Below, piece after piece: positions 46,001-57,298 of a stretch of DNA of 64,000 bases. The translations under genes and the position numbers were made by a program. The notes beneath the pieces were generated by a model. The model did not search any database, was not told the origin of the DNA, and saw only the letters and a program-made list of their open reading frames with translations. The stretch covers positions 6,101,176-6,165,175 of the forward strand of contig OZ023187.1 in NCBI GenBank assembly GCA_963995505.1, read 5' to 3'. This DNA is from Hypericum androsaemum. Taxonomy: Eukaryota; Streptophyta; Magnoliopsida; Malpighiales; Hypericaceae. Position 1 is the stretch's first letter; each line of letters opens with the position of its first letter.

Positions 46001-49000
46001 TCTTCCACCATACGACCACCACCAAGTGCTCCCCCTGATACATGGAGTCTTGCATTGACAAATACCTAATAACACGAGATAATAAACTAAGCTCAGTACT
46101 CAGCGATGATTAAGAAGTAGTTAAAAGAACGAAAACAATATAAAATCAAAACCCACGGCTGCATGTTGATATCTCGGGGACGGAGAAACACCAGGAGCAA
46201 TTGCCCATTCCCAGCGACCATCGCGATGTTTTGCAAGTCCATATGCACTTGCCAGTGGCTGAATCAGTATGAAGGAGGTCAATAAAAGCAAGAATCAAAA
46301 GAAGCATCTGTTATTTTTTTTTTAAATGCATAAAACCCAGAATTTTCCTTAAAATAATTAATGAATGAATGAAAGAGGACATTATCTGACCCAATATTAC
46401 AAAGCATACAGTTTGCAAACAAGTAGGCCAGTCCTGGAAAGTAGATTGCATCTACACATCATCCTTTTTGTATCTCACTTAACATTCACGAATTTCAACA
46501 AAAATGAAGAGGATTGTGATATGTTAGTCATATAAAGCATACGAGCATATCACAATCCTAACTGCATGACATACTTAAAATGCTTTGGATACTGTTGTCA
46601 ACAAAGAACAATTTGTGCATTTCACAACTTTTGGTTCATAAATAATTAAATATCAATCACAGCATAAATCTGCGATAAAATTTAAACACCATAAATAAGA
46701 ACAACCCAACCTGGAATGACAAGCTAATGCTAGCACTAAGCCCTTTATCATCAAACATTATACAAGGCACAAGCAACTCCAACAATTCGAATATAACAAG
46801 CAAAGAAGGCGGTTTAAGAACTAAACACACAAAAAGGTAATTCTTTTGATATCTCTTGAAAACCAGCATCAAGTATAAGATGTTTTGTTTTTTAAAAGAT
46901 AAATAGAAGAAGGTATTTACCACACTATTTGCATCCCTCCCACCACAAAGCAAGAGAAGACCGTCAGAGCGTGCACTAGCAGTGGCGTACCTAGTCAACA
47001 AAGAAGTACGAAATTATACAACTAAAGCAAAACAGTTATAATTGAATATAAAAATGTCCAGCTAACAGCAAACAAGGAAGTTGTCATTAAATCCTGATCC
47101 TGTATTATGGCATGTAACATGGATCATGAAAGGTGATAAGAATCAGTTCAGAGATATGGAAAGCAGAAATACACAAATTATTTCATCAAAGCAATAAATA
47201 TCATTAAATAAAATCTCATCGCCACGAGATATTATATCCAGGGCTCCAGCAGGAACACGGACAGCAAAACAATGTCCTAGCCTTTCCGGATGCAGAGAGA
47301 ACTCTTAAAAATAAGGACAGCATTACATACATTACAGTTGCGAGATGACAATTGAAGTCTTTCAGAATACCAAGAAGAGCAAATAAGAGATTACTAGAAG
47401 GGCAACAAAACAGCTCAGTGATGAAGAGCATGATTCACAGCAGAAAAGAGTTTGTATCTATGCTCTTTGATAGTTTTGCTGGAAGCATGAATATACACAA
47501 TGTGATACAGGCCCTTATCTTAATATAATAATATTACAGACAGAATGAGAGAGTTACATGCATGGAGGTGGGCCTTCCCCTTCAGGCTCCAACTTACGCC
47601 ATTCGTAGGGCTTGGCAGCAGTGTCTAGAGCCCATACATCAGACAAAGGCCGCTTTCCTGAAAACATGTCCAAAATTAACAAGATCGGCTCTATGCCAAA
47701 TGGAACACTTGGCATCCTGATCTAAAATCCACTTCCGATAAAGATTCTAGTTCGGCATACTTACCATCATTGCCCCCAATTGCCATGAGATACCTCTGGC
47801 CCACCAGGGCCATTACATGTCCATAGCGTGGTCCAGGTCCAGGGCCCTGAACCACAACTCTGGAAAAATAAATTGAAATGAGTATATATGCAACAGTGAT
47901 GCGGCATAGATGAATAAAACGAGCATGCTGATCATTTAAGATCCTAACCTGTGCCACCGTGGCCTCTGCTGTGTTAGGTCAAGAACATGAAGGTCCTCGG
48001 CAGATAAACCAGCGGGACCTATTCCACCCTGTATAGGAAAGAAGATTCTACTTCTTAAGAAGGAAAATATCATTAGAGAATAAGAACCTCCTACAACATC
48101 ATCGTCTGAGATGATGCTCCGCACTAACCTGAATAACAACCATAGTTCCAACAGCAGTAGCAACATGAGCAGCCCTAGGTGTGGGTGGTTCTCCAATGGG
48201 GGTAATCCTGAAAGGCGACATCAGTATTAGCTCTACAAATCTATCATAAAATAAAACTATGCAAGCGTTTCACATGAGCAGTGAGCACAAAATCAAAGGA
48301 CCATAGCTCCAAACTCACCTAGACCATTTATTTGTTAAGACATCATAACAATGAACGTCAGCAGTGGCACCTGCTAGTCCTGCAATTTAAGTAAATGATA
48401 AGCACAATCAATTGACAAGAACTAATCATTATAATTCAAATTCCAGATGGGAACATGAAGAGATCTCGTATCCTCGGTCAACGTTCGTAAAGACTAGAAA
48501 AAACTTCATTAAAATTATACCAAGTAAAGCAATATTATAGAAGTCAACATTGCCACGTACACAAGTTCCACCACAGAAAAGTGTGAAACAAAAGCTTAAC
48601 ATAGCGAAATCATAACTCCGACTTAAATTTCAACACTGTCAAAAGCACCAACACTTACCTAGGGAAACAAAAAAAGAACCATTACAACTCTCAAAGATGG
48701 TCCTCGGTCTAGCATATGGTTTAGTACTTTAGATCCAACGACAGACCTTATGCAACAAAAAATGAAATTCTAGCACAAAAACAATCCACAGATAAATAGC
48801 TGCAAAACCTTGAGATTAGGTTCTTCGCTCAACCAGTACAAAGTTTCAAACACAAACAGTGTAAAACAAGATCAAAGCCAGGCCTAAAAAAAACAATTCT
48901 AGCTTTAAATTCAATACTCGAAAGCCCTAAACTATCTGGCAACCACAAGCGAATTTTTCCTTCCACATCTAAACTTGTACCACTAAGAGCTCAACCAAGC

Positions 49001-49460
49001 ATAAAAGGATGGAGAAAGCCAAAAACGTACGGATGCCAGCGTTCCCGGCAGACGAAGGGGTCCCTGTGGCAGCAGAGTTCCCCTCAAGCGCGGTGGCGCC
49101 ACCAAACAAGAGCAACCTCGGGCCAATATACCCCGGAGCGCCTTCCTCTCCCACGGCAGCCACAGAGGTCAAGGTGTGCCCGCATCTCGGCCCCGGCCCG
49201 TCATCCTTCTCTATCACCGCATTCACCACCGAGTAATTAGGCGCGCACCTCGGCCCCACCACGGGACTCTGCTGCTGATGCACGGAAGCCGGAGAGCCGC
49301 CGCCTCCGCCACCCGACGTAGCCGGCGCCGCCGAAGCCAGCTCGCCCTGCTGCTGCTCCCTATCCATTATCGTCGACGAGGAAGGGCTCGTAGCGGAGTC
49401 CGAGCTCTGCGCCGCCGGATCTTGATCGGCGTCCGTCGCCATCGACGCGTCCAAATCCAT
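40028..49460 (-). CDS. BSL3: BSL2/BSL3-type kelch-repeat Ser/Thr protein phosphatase, 21 exons
   Basis: BSL phosphatases dephosphorylate BIN2 kinase and promote brassinosteroid signalling. Minus-strand exons: 49031-49460, 48319-48379, 48129-48207, 47949-48028, 47765-47859, 47558-47657, 46921-46990, 46157-46258, 45984-46065, 45365-45544, 44623-44893, 44292-44532, 44025-44195, 42884-43122, 42460-42544, 41870-41968, 41591-41790, 41436-41511, 40430-40565, 40206-40345, 40028-40111. All are GT-AG and the joined frame gives 1006 residues, the normal BSL2/3 size. A Gly/Ser/Ala-rich N-terminus leads to [13 protein letters not shown] and kelch repeats (~60-440: [63 protein letters not shown]). The PP1-like domain has GDLHGQ (708-713), GDYVDRG (742-748), RGNHE (773-777), MHGGIG and RAHEC. 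Start is ATG 49460 (MDLDASM); the extra codons upstream begin with GTG. BSL2 versus BSL3 cannot be decided by eye. No defects. Confidence 0.95.
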
Positions 49461-50307
49461 ACCGTCGCCGATTATTCTCTCCACCTAAGCCCTAATTTCC
49501 GAGATCGGAGCTGGAATTATCACCCTTGTCGCATGCGGAATCCGATAATTTAGCCCTAGAAATCTCTCCAAAGGAAAAGGCGAAACCCTAATTGAGATCG
49601 GGAGAGGATTATTCCGCTGTTCCGGGAGGGAAGCGCGATGATCTTTTTTCCCTCTCCTTTCTTCGTAATTATCTCCAATGAAGAGAGAGAAATCTCCGAT
49701 TATATGTTGTAATTATTTCTCTCTCTCTCTCTCTCTCCGTTTCTCTTTTTTTAAGAAAACAATTAACAAAGAGAAAATATTTCCTCTTTTTCTATGACTA
49801 GTGGGGGGAAAGATTTAACTTGGGGGGAGCTGCCGGTCGATGAAAAAAATAGAAAATATGAGCCGTTCTTCTTTTCTTTATTTTCTTAAATCTTTGATAT
49901 TTATAATCAAACTAAAATGTTGGATTCTATTTAGGAGATGATGTGTTTTTATTTTTTAATGAGGTTTACTACATTTGAGTTCCTTCTATTATGAGTTATA
50001 GAAAATCTCAAAAACTTACTCTTAATTATTGCTTGTGAACCAAAATGGTGTTGTGTTCTATTTTTGTGATCGAGATATATTTTTCTTTTGTCATTGTGAT
50101 CGAGACATATTTCATTATATAAAAATGAAAATTTATAATTTATGAAAAATGTTGAAAGATTGATTGAAGTTATTGAATGATTATTAGAGTACTACTAATA
50201 AATTGAAGGAAGAATAAACAAGAAGTGTCTCTTTCACACAATTTTACTTTATAATCTCTCTCGTCATAAAAATTTATAACAAAAATCAAAAAATTATAAC
50301 ATCGTAT
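49461..50307. other. 5'UTR/promoter of the BSL gene and AT-rich spacer
   Basis: 49461-49700 is probably the 5' leader of the minus-strand BSL gene, rich in GA on the minus strand. A (CT)n run lies at 49712-49736. Beyond 49790 the sequence is AT-rich, with no gene recognised up to the Pack-MULE at 50317. Confidence 0.5.
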
Positions 50308-50316
50308 TTATAAATA

Positions 50317-51331
50317 GAGATAATTACTCTCAGGACTCCAGGGTATAGTCAAATAGACTCTGAGGACTCTGTAGTTTTCCTACTAATTGCTGAGCCCCTG
50401 TAGTTTGGCTACTATTATACATTCTGGTCCCTGTAGTCAGAATCGGCGATTTTTCCGGTGAACTCCCCACCTGAAATGTCAAAAATGCCCCTTTCACAAA
50501 AAGACAAAATTCCTGTAGAAAAAATTCCTCCAACCGCCTGGAAAGCTTTCCCCGAGATCAAACGACGACGTTTCGAGGTGGTCAAAGGGGGCACTGACTA
50601 GGATCCTTCCGGAATAGGTTCAAGTTGCTGATCCCCGAGATCTTGTTTTTGTCGAGGTTGAGCGTCGCCAGCACCGGCATCTTCCCTAGGGACACCGGGA
50701 TCGCGCCTGAGAGGTGGTTCTCGGAGAGTTCCAGGTCCGAGAGACGATACATTCACCAGATGGAGCTCGGGATGCCGTCGTGGAGGTTGTTCTTACCGAG
50801 GAGCGCGCGGCTGAGCATCCTGAGCCGGTGAAGATCTCCCGGTAACCGCCCCGAGATTCTGTTTCCCTCGAGGTCGAGGTGCGTCAGGCTGGATAAATTG
50901 GCCAACGACGGGCGAATCCTTCCGGAGATGAGGTTGTCGCCGAGGTTGAGGACGGTGAGGTGCTGGAGTCAGCCGATGTCGGTGGGGATGACGCCTGTGA
51001 GGCGATTACCATTGAGGTCGAGGACGCGAAGGAAAGGGAGCGAGGCGACGCAGGGTGGGATCATGCCGGTGATGCATTCCAGTCGGTGAGAGTGAGGGAG
51101 GAGAGGCTTTCCAGGCGGCAGATGGCCGGAGAGATGGATTTTTTGTCTTTTTGTGTAAGGGGCATTTTAGACATTTCAGGTAGAAAGTTCGCCGAAAAAA
51201 TTGCCGATTCCGACTTAGGGACCGGAATGTATAATAATAGCCAAACTACAGGGGCTCAGCAATTAGTAGGGAAACTACAGGTTCTCAGAGTCTATTTGAC
51301 TATACCCTGGAATTCTGAGAGTAATTATCTC
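50317..51331. mobile_element. Pack-MULE carrying a DRT100-like LRR gene fragment
   Basis: Flanked by the exact 9-bp duplication ttataaata (50308-50316 and 51332-51340). Inverted repeats of ~190 bp run inward from gagataattactctcagga (left) and its reverse at the right end. Both arms contain gctcagcaattagt and the gtctttttgtg block. Arm similarity is high, so the element is fairly young. Between the arms lies ~600 bp of GC-rich LRR-coding sequence on the minus strand. A ~16-bp piece of that captured sequence (cgcctggaaagc) also sits in inverted orientation beside the left arm, at about 50535-50550. No transposase; transposition would have been in trans. Confidence 0.92.
50541..51135 (-). pseudogene. 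Captured DRT100-like leucine-rich repeat fragment
   Basis: DRT100-type proteins are secreted plant LRR proteins related to polygalacturonase inhibitors. On the minus strand the fragment reads AICRLESLSSLTLTDW, then (after a 1-base deletion) ITGMIPPCVASLPFLRVLDL, NGNRLTGVIPTDIG, a stop, LQHLTVLNLGDNLISGRI, SLTHLDLEGNRISG, LSRALLGKNNLHDGIPSSIW, a second stop, and MYRLSDLELSENHLSGAIPV. It continues with LGKMPVLATLNLDKNKISG. After a deletion the C-terminal tail PFDHLETSSFD appears. The signal peptide, first exon region and Cys-rich end are missing. It is not functional. Confidence 0.85.
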
Positions 51332-51340
51332 TTATAAATA

Positions 51341-52294
51341 TGAATAAGTGCATTAGAAGATGAGAGTTTAAAGAATGACATAAGAGAGAAGAGGGAGGAA
51401 AGACAAAGATATGAGATTTCTTAAAAAAAATTAATTACATATAGTTTTTAATCTTCAATAACTTTTTCAATTTTTACATAATTGTTATTTATCATTTTAT
51501 TAAATTTTTTGATAATTTCAATCAAATTTTGTATTTTAAATATTTTTTATTTTTTTGAGGAAATATTTTAGTTTATATGGTAGGGAGTATTTTGGTCATG
51601 AAAAAAGCAACTCCATATTGTTTCATAAATGATAAATCAGTTACCTTTTGGCGGTTTCTACGAATCAGGTTTTTAAAAATTACATATAACAAAAGAAATT
51701 AAAGTTTATTTACCCTTATAATTAAAAAATTAATTTACATTGCTGGAAATACCCATTATCCATCTCCTTGCCAGTTTTTGTTCCTTTCTTTTCTTTTTCT
51801 TAAGGGTTTGTTACTCTCCATTAGGTGGTTTGTTGTTGTTAAGAAATGGATGTTAGAATCCTCAAAAAAAGAGAGAAACGGACATGAGCGTATTCCAATT
51901 TTTTTTACGAAAACATTTACAATGATCTTTTTAATAATATAACTTGATGGTGAAATTTTGTATTTTTAATTTATCATGGACGATTTTTTTGGAAATTCAA
52001 TAATTTAAACATTGTCCATAATACATGTAAGGATGGACAGTAAAATTACTAGAACGTGTAGAATCCAATGTTACTGGAACAGCCGGGATAGATGCTTTAG
52101 AACCAAAGTCTCTAGCTTTTTCGGAAAGTTAAACCAAAGGTTTTTGCTTCAGATTAATTAATTCCTCCTATTTGCAAAGGGATTTTGCCCTCCTGCCATC
52201 TTACGGGAAGTGTACATGAGCAGGGTGTAGCGCGTGGGGGCCGGCTCCCACTATTAGTATATTAATATATTGGATTACTCGTGTTTGATAAAAA
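51341..52294. other. AT-rich spacer
   Basis: No gene recognised. Its far end probably includes part of the older element interrupted at 52304. Confidence 0.4.
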
Positions 52295-52303
52295 ATTTTC
52301 AAA

Positions 52304-53226
52304 GGGCAAATTACCCTCACATCCCTGTACTTTGGTCAGCCTCCCCCTAGGGTCTCTGGATTTTAGAAAATGATTGTCCCGTCCCTAAGTTTTGATGATA
52401 ATAGACTCTCGGGTCCCTGGAACAGCTTGTGGTCCTTGACCCCGAGGTAACTGCTCGCCATCGTCTTGAAGGCTAAAAAATCGCACAACGGGAAGTGGAT
52501 GTGGACGTCGATCCGGCCCGGTCGGAGCAGCGTCGGGTCCACGTGGTCCTTGCTGTTCATCGTGAACACCATCACCCTCTCCTCCGCGCAGCAGCTCAGG
52601 ATCCCGTCCATGAAGCTCAGTACCCCCGCCAGGGTAACTCCGGTCCCCGCCGGTGCCCTCATCTCGCGGTCGGAGATGAACCGGGCTAGGTCCTCGATGA
52701 GGATAACCGCCCGGGACCTGGTCTCAAGGAGGAGGAGCTTGAGGTCGACGTCATCGGCAACGCACGTGAGGTCGACCTCGTAGACGTCGTACCGGAGGAA
52801 GTTGGCCATGGCGGTGACGAACGCAGATTTACCGGTGCCAGAGGGGCCGTAGAGGAGGTAGCTCCGCTTCCAGGCGCGGCCGAGGCGGTGGTAGTACTGC
52901 TTCCCCTTGAGAAAGCTCTCCACATCGGATTTAATCTTGCACTTCAAATCCGCCTCCATAGTAACCGTCTCGAACGTGGAGGGGTTAACAAACGGGAGTT
53001 GAAGAAGATGAAGGGGATGAGAAGGAGGGTTTTAAAAAAAAATTAAGTGTGAGGGGTAGTTTTGTCTTTTTAAGTGGGGGTTCGCCGGAGAATATGGAAT
53101 ATTCCAGTTCCAGGGACCCGAGAGTCTATTATCATCAAAACTTAGGGACGGGACAATCATTTTCCAAAATCCAGGGACCCTAGGGGGAGGCTGACCAAAG
53201 TACAGGGATGTGAGGGTAATTTGCCC
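52304..53226. mobile_element. Pack-MULE carrying an AAA-ATPase fragment
   Basis: Inverted repeats of 120 bp (52304-52423 and 53107-53226) begin gggcaaattaccctcacatc and are nearly identical. The flanks attttcaaa (52295-52303) and tttttcaaa (53227-53235) agree at 8 of 9 bases. Inside the right arm lies gtctttttaagtgggggttcgccggagaa, shared with the element at 37629-38600. The interior encodes an AAA-ATPase segment on the minus strand. The sequence on either side of the element joins into the terminal region of an older element, so this insertion is nested. Confidence 0.9.
52363..53005 (-). pseudogene. Captured BCS1-like AAA-ATPase fragment with open frame
   Basis: Plant BCS1/AATP1-like proteins are membrane-anchored AAA+ ATPases. 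The minus strand reads LPFVNPSTFETVTMEADLKC and continues without a stop from ATG 52959 for 198 codons. Walker A is GPSGTGKS (residues 38-45). The Walker B region VILIEDLARF has Ala where relatives have Asp (EDLDRF). SFMDGILSCCAEERVMVFTM and an LRPGR arginine finger follow, then HIHFPLCDFLAFKTMASSYL. The last ~18 residues (from FQGPESLL to GTIIF) are encoded by the inverted repeat. The protein lacks the N-terminal membrane region and the C-terminal part, and the introns or flanking exons of the donor are absent. The frame could still be expressed as a chimeric transcript, but nothing shows that it is. Confidence 0.85.
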
Positions 53227-53299
53227 TTTTTCAAAATACATGTAGCCGTCTCCTCTGTTTAGTTTTGTTATACTCTCGGACCCATCGCTAACATCATTT

Positions 53300-56280
53300 A
53301 TCAAAAAAAATTTCGTCCCTTCAATGTATCACGTCTTTTGTAGTCATTTTAGTCCATTTGGAGTATGTTTGTCATTGAGTTTTGAGTCTTTTTGTCCATT
53401 TTTATGCTTCTTACCTTGGATGGATTTGTTCGTTATGTCTTTTGTATTTTTTGAGGTTTTTGGAGCGAAGAAGCGCTCTTGAAGTGAAGGAGAGGAAGGA
53501 AGGAAGGAGTTCCAGGCCAGCTACTATTGCCGGCTGCTTATTGTCGGGCGGCATTCGCCCATAACTTCAACTCGCACCCGCCGTACGGAAGACACATTTC
53601 CGATGGAAGTCCCTCTCAGGCAGAAACATAGTTGTCGTACGGAAATGCGAACTTATAAGAGATGGGAAGAAGGAAAACCTGCTGCCGGTAGGCCATTTTC
53701 GGACAAAAAATATTCGAGAGAAGCATTTGCACCCGTTGTACGCCAATAACTTGCTGCCGGCAAGTCGAAGTTAAAGTAGAAGCATTCAACCTCAATGGCC
53801 GTCGCACGGAAGAAATGTCTCTAAGCAAAATTATTGTTGTGCGCGTCTTCCATCTACCTGGCAGAAATATTTTAAAGGCGAAGCTGGTTTTGCTTGTTTG
53901 CTGTCTTACGACATTTCTACTTCTGCACGAAAGTGAACACGAATTTGCACTATAGATTGTAACTTAACTTTGGATAATTTGGTCTTTTTGCTTAAGGCTT
54001 TAGGGGAGGATTATAAATATCCCCCAAGCCACTTTAGGATTAGCTTGTGAACTCTCTAGAACTAGGGTTTTAGTAGAGGAGTCTAAGAGAAACTCTCTCT
54101 CCCTCTCTAAGGAGGAGGCTAGGAGCATTTATGGAGAAGAAGGCTTGGAAGGTTTCAGCCATTGAGCACTCTAAATCCTATATCTTTTTTTGGCTTATGT
54201 TATTTATGGTCTTTCTCTTTATTGCATTTAATGTTTCATTAATGAGTAATGAGTAGTTTCTTTTCAGGTTGGGTGCCCTAAGTGCACTCAACTAGTTAGG
54301 TATTGATTAGGCTTTCATAATTAGAGTACGAATTAGTTGGTTGCTTATCATAATACTTTTAGTTTAATGGTCATGGGTTAGGGTTAATAACAAGAGTGTC
54401 AATTCCAGATCCATGAAGTTGCCAATTTATCTAGTGAGAACTCGAAGAACAGGAGTGAAGGAGGACCATGGAAAGAGCCAACCAGAAGACTAGTGAACCT
54501 CTAAAGAACGAGAGCGAAGGTGGAGGAGTTAGTTGTCCTCAGGCTGGTAATTAACGAGTTTGGTTAGCAATTAGTGTAATCGACTAGGTGATTGACCGTT
54601 AGGTTGACAAATCGAGAGAAGGTAACCATATATAGTTTGATACCAAACCCGAAATCTGTCTTTGATACTATGAAGAACGATAGCGATGCATCGTTGCCTT
54701 AGGAACATCTGGATTGTCACATTCTTTATAAAGTCCAAGAGATACCTAATTAGGAGAGTTGCATAATGAATGTGCATTGCCCATTTCTCCATATTGATCT
54801 TTGCCTTAGTCTTTACATTTTACTTGCTATTTGTACACGTATCACTCCAAAATACCAAAAAGATTGTCCTAAACTAACTAGTAGGTTAAATAGATAGCCT
54901 AGACCTTACTCCATGTGGGTACGGCAACCATTCTTACTCTTTATTGCAAAGTGGACTAAAAATTCACCTTTCAAAGGAATTGAGCATTTAGTGGTTGCAT
55001 TAACGATAACAACCGTCGACTCGGAGTTAGGGGTGAACATTCGAATAATCCGAATCTAAATTTTTCATTATGCAAAATATCTGAAATTACTATTTCTCGA
55101 CCCGAATTAGAATAGTGAGTTATCCGAAATCCGAAATTATTTCAGATACAGATTCAAATAATCCGAACTATCCAAATTTTAAACCAAAATGTAACAAAGC
55201 TGTCCAAACTCAAACAATCAATGGAAAAGAACGACACAAACAGCAACTAAATTCACGAAAATAACTAACCCAATAGAAATCACCATCTTCAATAACTATT
55301 TATGCTAGCAGAATATGCTAACGCAAAGCAGCTAAACACACTGACGCAAAAATTAATAAACTAACCTAGAGCACAACTAACCCAAAGCAACGAAAACACA
55401 AGTAACAAAAAGAAATTAATAAACTCGTGATGCTTTCTGACCTCTCGGGGTAAGATGAGAACTGAGGACTAAGAAAATTAAAATATTTTGGGTCATTCTC
55501 TTTCTAATTTAGTGAACAAAGAATGAGCCTAGCCCACTCTCAAGTTAGAACTACCAACTCCTAAGTAGATGGATTTAAAAGTTTGGATATTCGGATAATC
55601 TAAATTTGTATTTTTTCTATCCGGGTCTGAATCCAAAATAAAAACTACAGATAATCCGAATCTGAACACAAAATTATCTGAATTCGAATCCGAAAAAATG
55701 TTAGATATCAGATTTTTTGCTCACCCTTACTCGGGATTAATTCAGTTAGCCACTTGTTTGGAGTCACACTTGATTTGGGGCTCCAACTATTTAGGGGTAG
55801 TCACCGTTGAGTCGAGATTCCTTTGTCCAAGACAAATCCGACCTCACTCGCAAATGACCTATATGAAACTAACTTGGGTACGTTGCTAGATAGGTACCGA
55901 GCCCACCTTCCCATTTGACCAAGGCCTCAACAACCTAATCTAAACCGAAAACATCCATCCTGCAACACTTAAGCTTTCAGTTAGGTATTTACTCTAGTTT
56001 CTTGTGGTTCGACACTCACTTCCCTTCTTATTGCAACACGGTGTTGAAAAATCAGCTTTTCATCTACCGGAAAGAGCAAGACGAGATGAGAGTGGAGAAA
56101 TTACTACTGAAAGAACAATGTTCTCCATCTTAAATAAGTTTGTAAATTTATTAGCACTCCAAGTAATTTATAGTGCACACAACTTCTAGCGTTCATGGAT
56201 TTTACCCTTCAAACTCTCTTGATTTCCTACGAGCAATTGATATAGGAGCATGAGGATATATGCAAAATTGCAACAAGAGA
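53300..56280 (+). repeat. Probable LTR-retrotransposon non-coding sequence inside the older element
   Basis: A TATA-like tataaatatccccc at 54011 is followed by aactctctagaactagggttttag and agggttaataac-type leader sequence. Later, tcttgtggttcgacactcact (near 55999) resembles the untranslated leader of Athila/Tat-like gypsy elements. No gag or pol frame is visible and the ends are not defined. The GC-rich piece at 53500-53890 contains a repeated gccggc motif. Confidence 0.3.
55028..55729. mobile_element. hAT-like MITE rich in AATCCGAA repeats
   Basis: The termini taggggtgaacattcga and, in reverse, taagggtgagcaaaaaa form an imperfect inverted repeat. Subterminal sequence consists of repeats of aataatccgaatc on both sides. 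The flanks ctcggagt (55020-55027) and ctcgggat (55730-55737) match at 6 of 8 positions, which is only suggestive of a hAT duplication. No coding sequence. Confidence 0.55.
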
Positions 56281-56545
56281 ATCCATTATCGGAGAATAAT
56301 TTTTTTTCTGGGCTTGACTTAAGATTGGGGGAAGGGAACTTCATTTTTTTTGGGTGAATATATTTAATTGTGAGGGTATAAAAATAGTCATTTCATAGAT
56401 AAATAACAACAAAATAATCGATTATCGTCAACGAGAGACCCAAGAGTATAATAAAACTAAATAAAAGAGATAACTGCATGCATTTTGTAAAATGAGGAAC
56501 TGCATCGTCTATTTGACCATACACTACAGACCCATCGTAATTTAC

Positions 56546-57298
56546 CCAATAAATTTTTTAAAAATGTTCGCAAGATTATTTGTAGAAAATTTCTTTTATT
56601 TTGGTCGTCAATAGAATTTATTAACTTGCAAATACATTTTATTTAAAATTTATGTCTATTATAATAAGATCAAGAATTTAGAAAGTGATATTTGAAAATA
56701 ATTTTGATTAATTAACCAAACATGAACACAAAAAAATTTAAAAATGAATTTCTCGTATTTTGACCTATCTAACACTCAAATCAAGCATGTCTCTAATTCT
56801 AGTCCACAGGATGCAGTTTTGTTAAATACTTGTTAGGAAGAGATTTCAGTCGCTCGAACATGACTTAGTGAGCGCAATAATGTCCAGATATTAGAAAATG
56901 AAAGAAGACTTATGTCGACAAATAGAGCTCATACGTAGTTCCCTTCTTTTTGGGTGTGAAGCATTGTCAAATTAATATACCCAACAGGCATTACCTCTCC
57001 GTGAAAATGTGGTGATCCAGCCGCTCGAACATGGATCAGTCAGCGCAATATTGTCTTGATATCAGGAAACAAAAGAAGACTTCCATCGACAAATGGAACT
57101 TATATAATTTTCTTATTTTTTTGGTGTGAAACAGTGTCTAACTGCCGCACCTTCCAGTATTTAGAGTATTGATGCTCGACTTTGTTGTGAATTCTGATAC
57201 TCACATTGAATTGTGCTAAGCAAAGTTGGAGTACTAAAAAAATCAACAAATAACAAGTTAATTTGAAATTATGTTTTTTTGTTTAGGCAATTTTTAAT
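56546..57298. other. AT-rich spacer with a degenerate ~170-bp duplication
   Basis: 56830-56950 and 57000-57130 contain similar phrases (cagtcgctcgaacatg / cagccgctcgaacatgga; gaaagaagacttatgtcgac / aaaagaagacttccatcgac; tttttgggtgtgaagcattgtc / tttttggtgtgaaacagtgtc), indicating a tandem duplication. No gene. Confidence 0.5.

Larger units (their letters stand above)
53227..56545. mobile_element. Older, larger inverted-repeat (MULE-like) element interrupted at its left end
   Basis: The left region 53227-53300 (caaaatacatgtagccgtctcc, then gtttagttttgttatactctcggaccc) matches in reverse the right region 56425-56500 (cgagagacccaagagtataa, then aaactaaataaaagagataa, then tgcatgcattttg). The right end ...gtaatttaccc at about 56545 carries the gggtaaattac terminus seen in the element at 37629. 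The left terminus is displaced or lost because the Pack-MULE at 52304-53226 lies in it. The ends are clearly related, but the full unit is inferred. Confidence 0.55.

Noticed and set aside
49461..49484. N-terminal extension of the BSL protein by eight codons
   Set aside because: The extension would begin with GTG, not ATG; the family start MDLD is at 49460.
48969..49553. Plus-strand open frames over the first BSL exon
   Set aside because: Arg/Pro-rich shadows of the GC-rich minus-strand exon, which has clear BSL homology.
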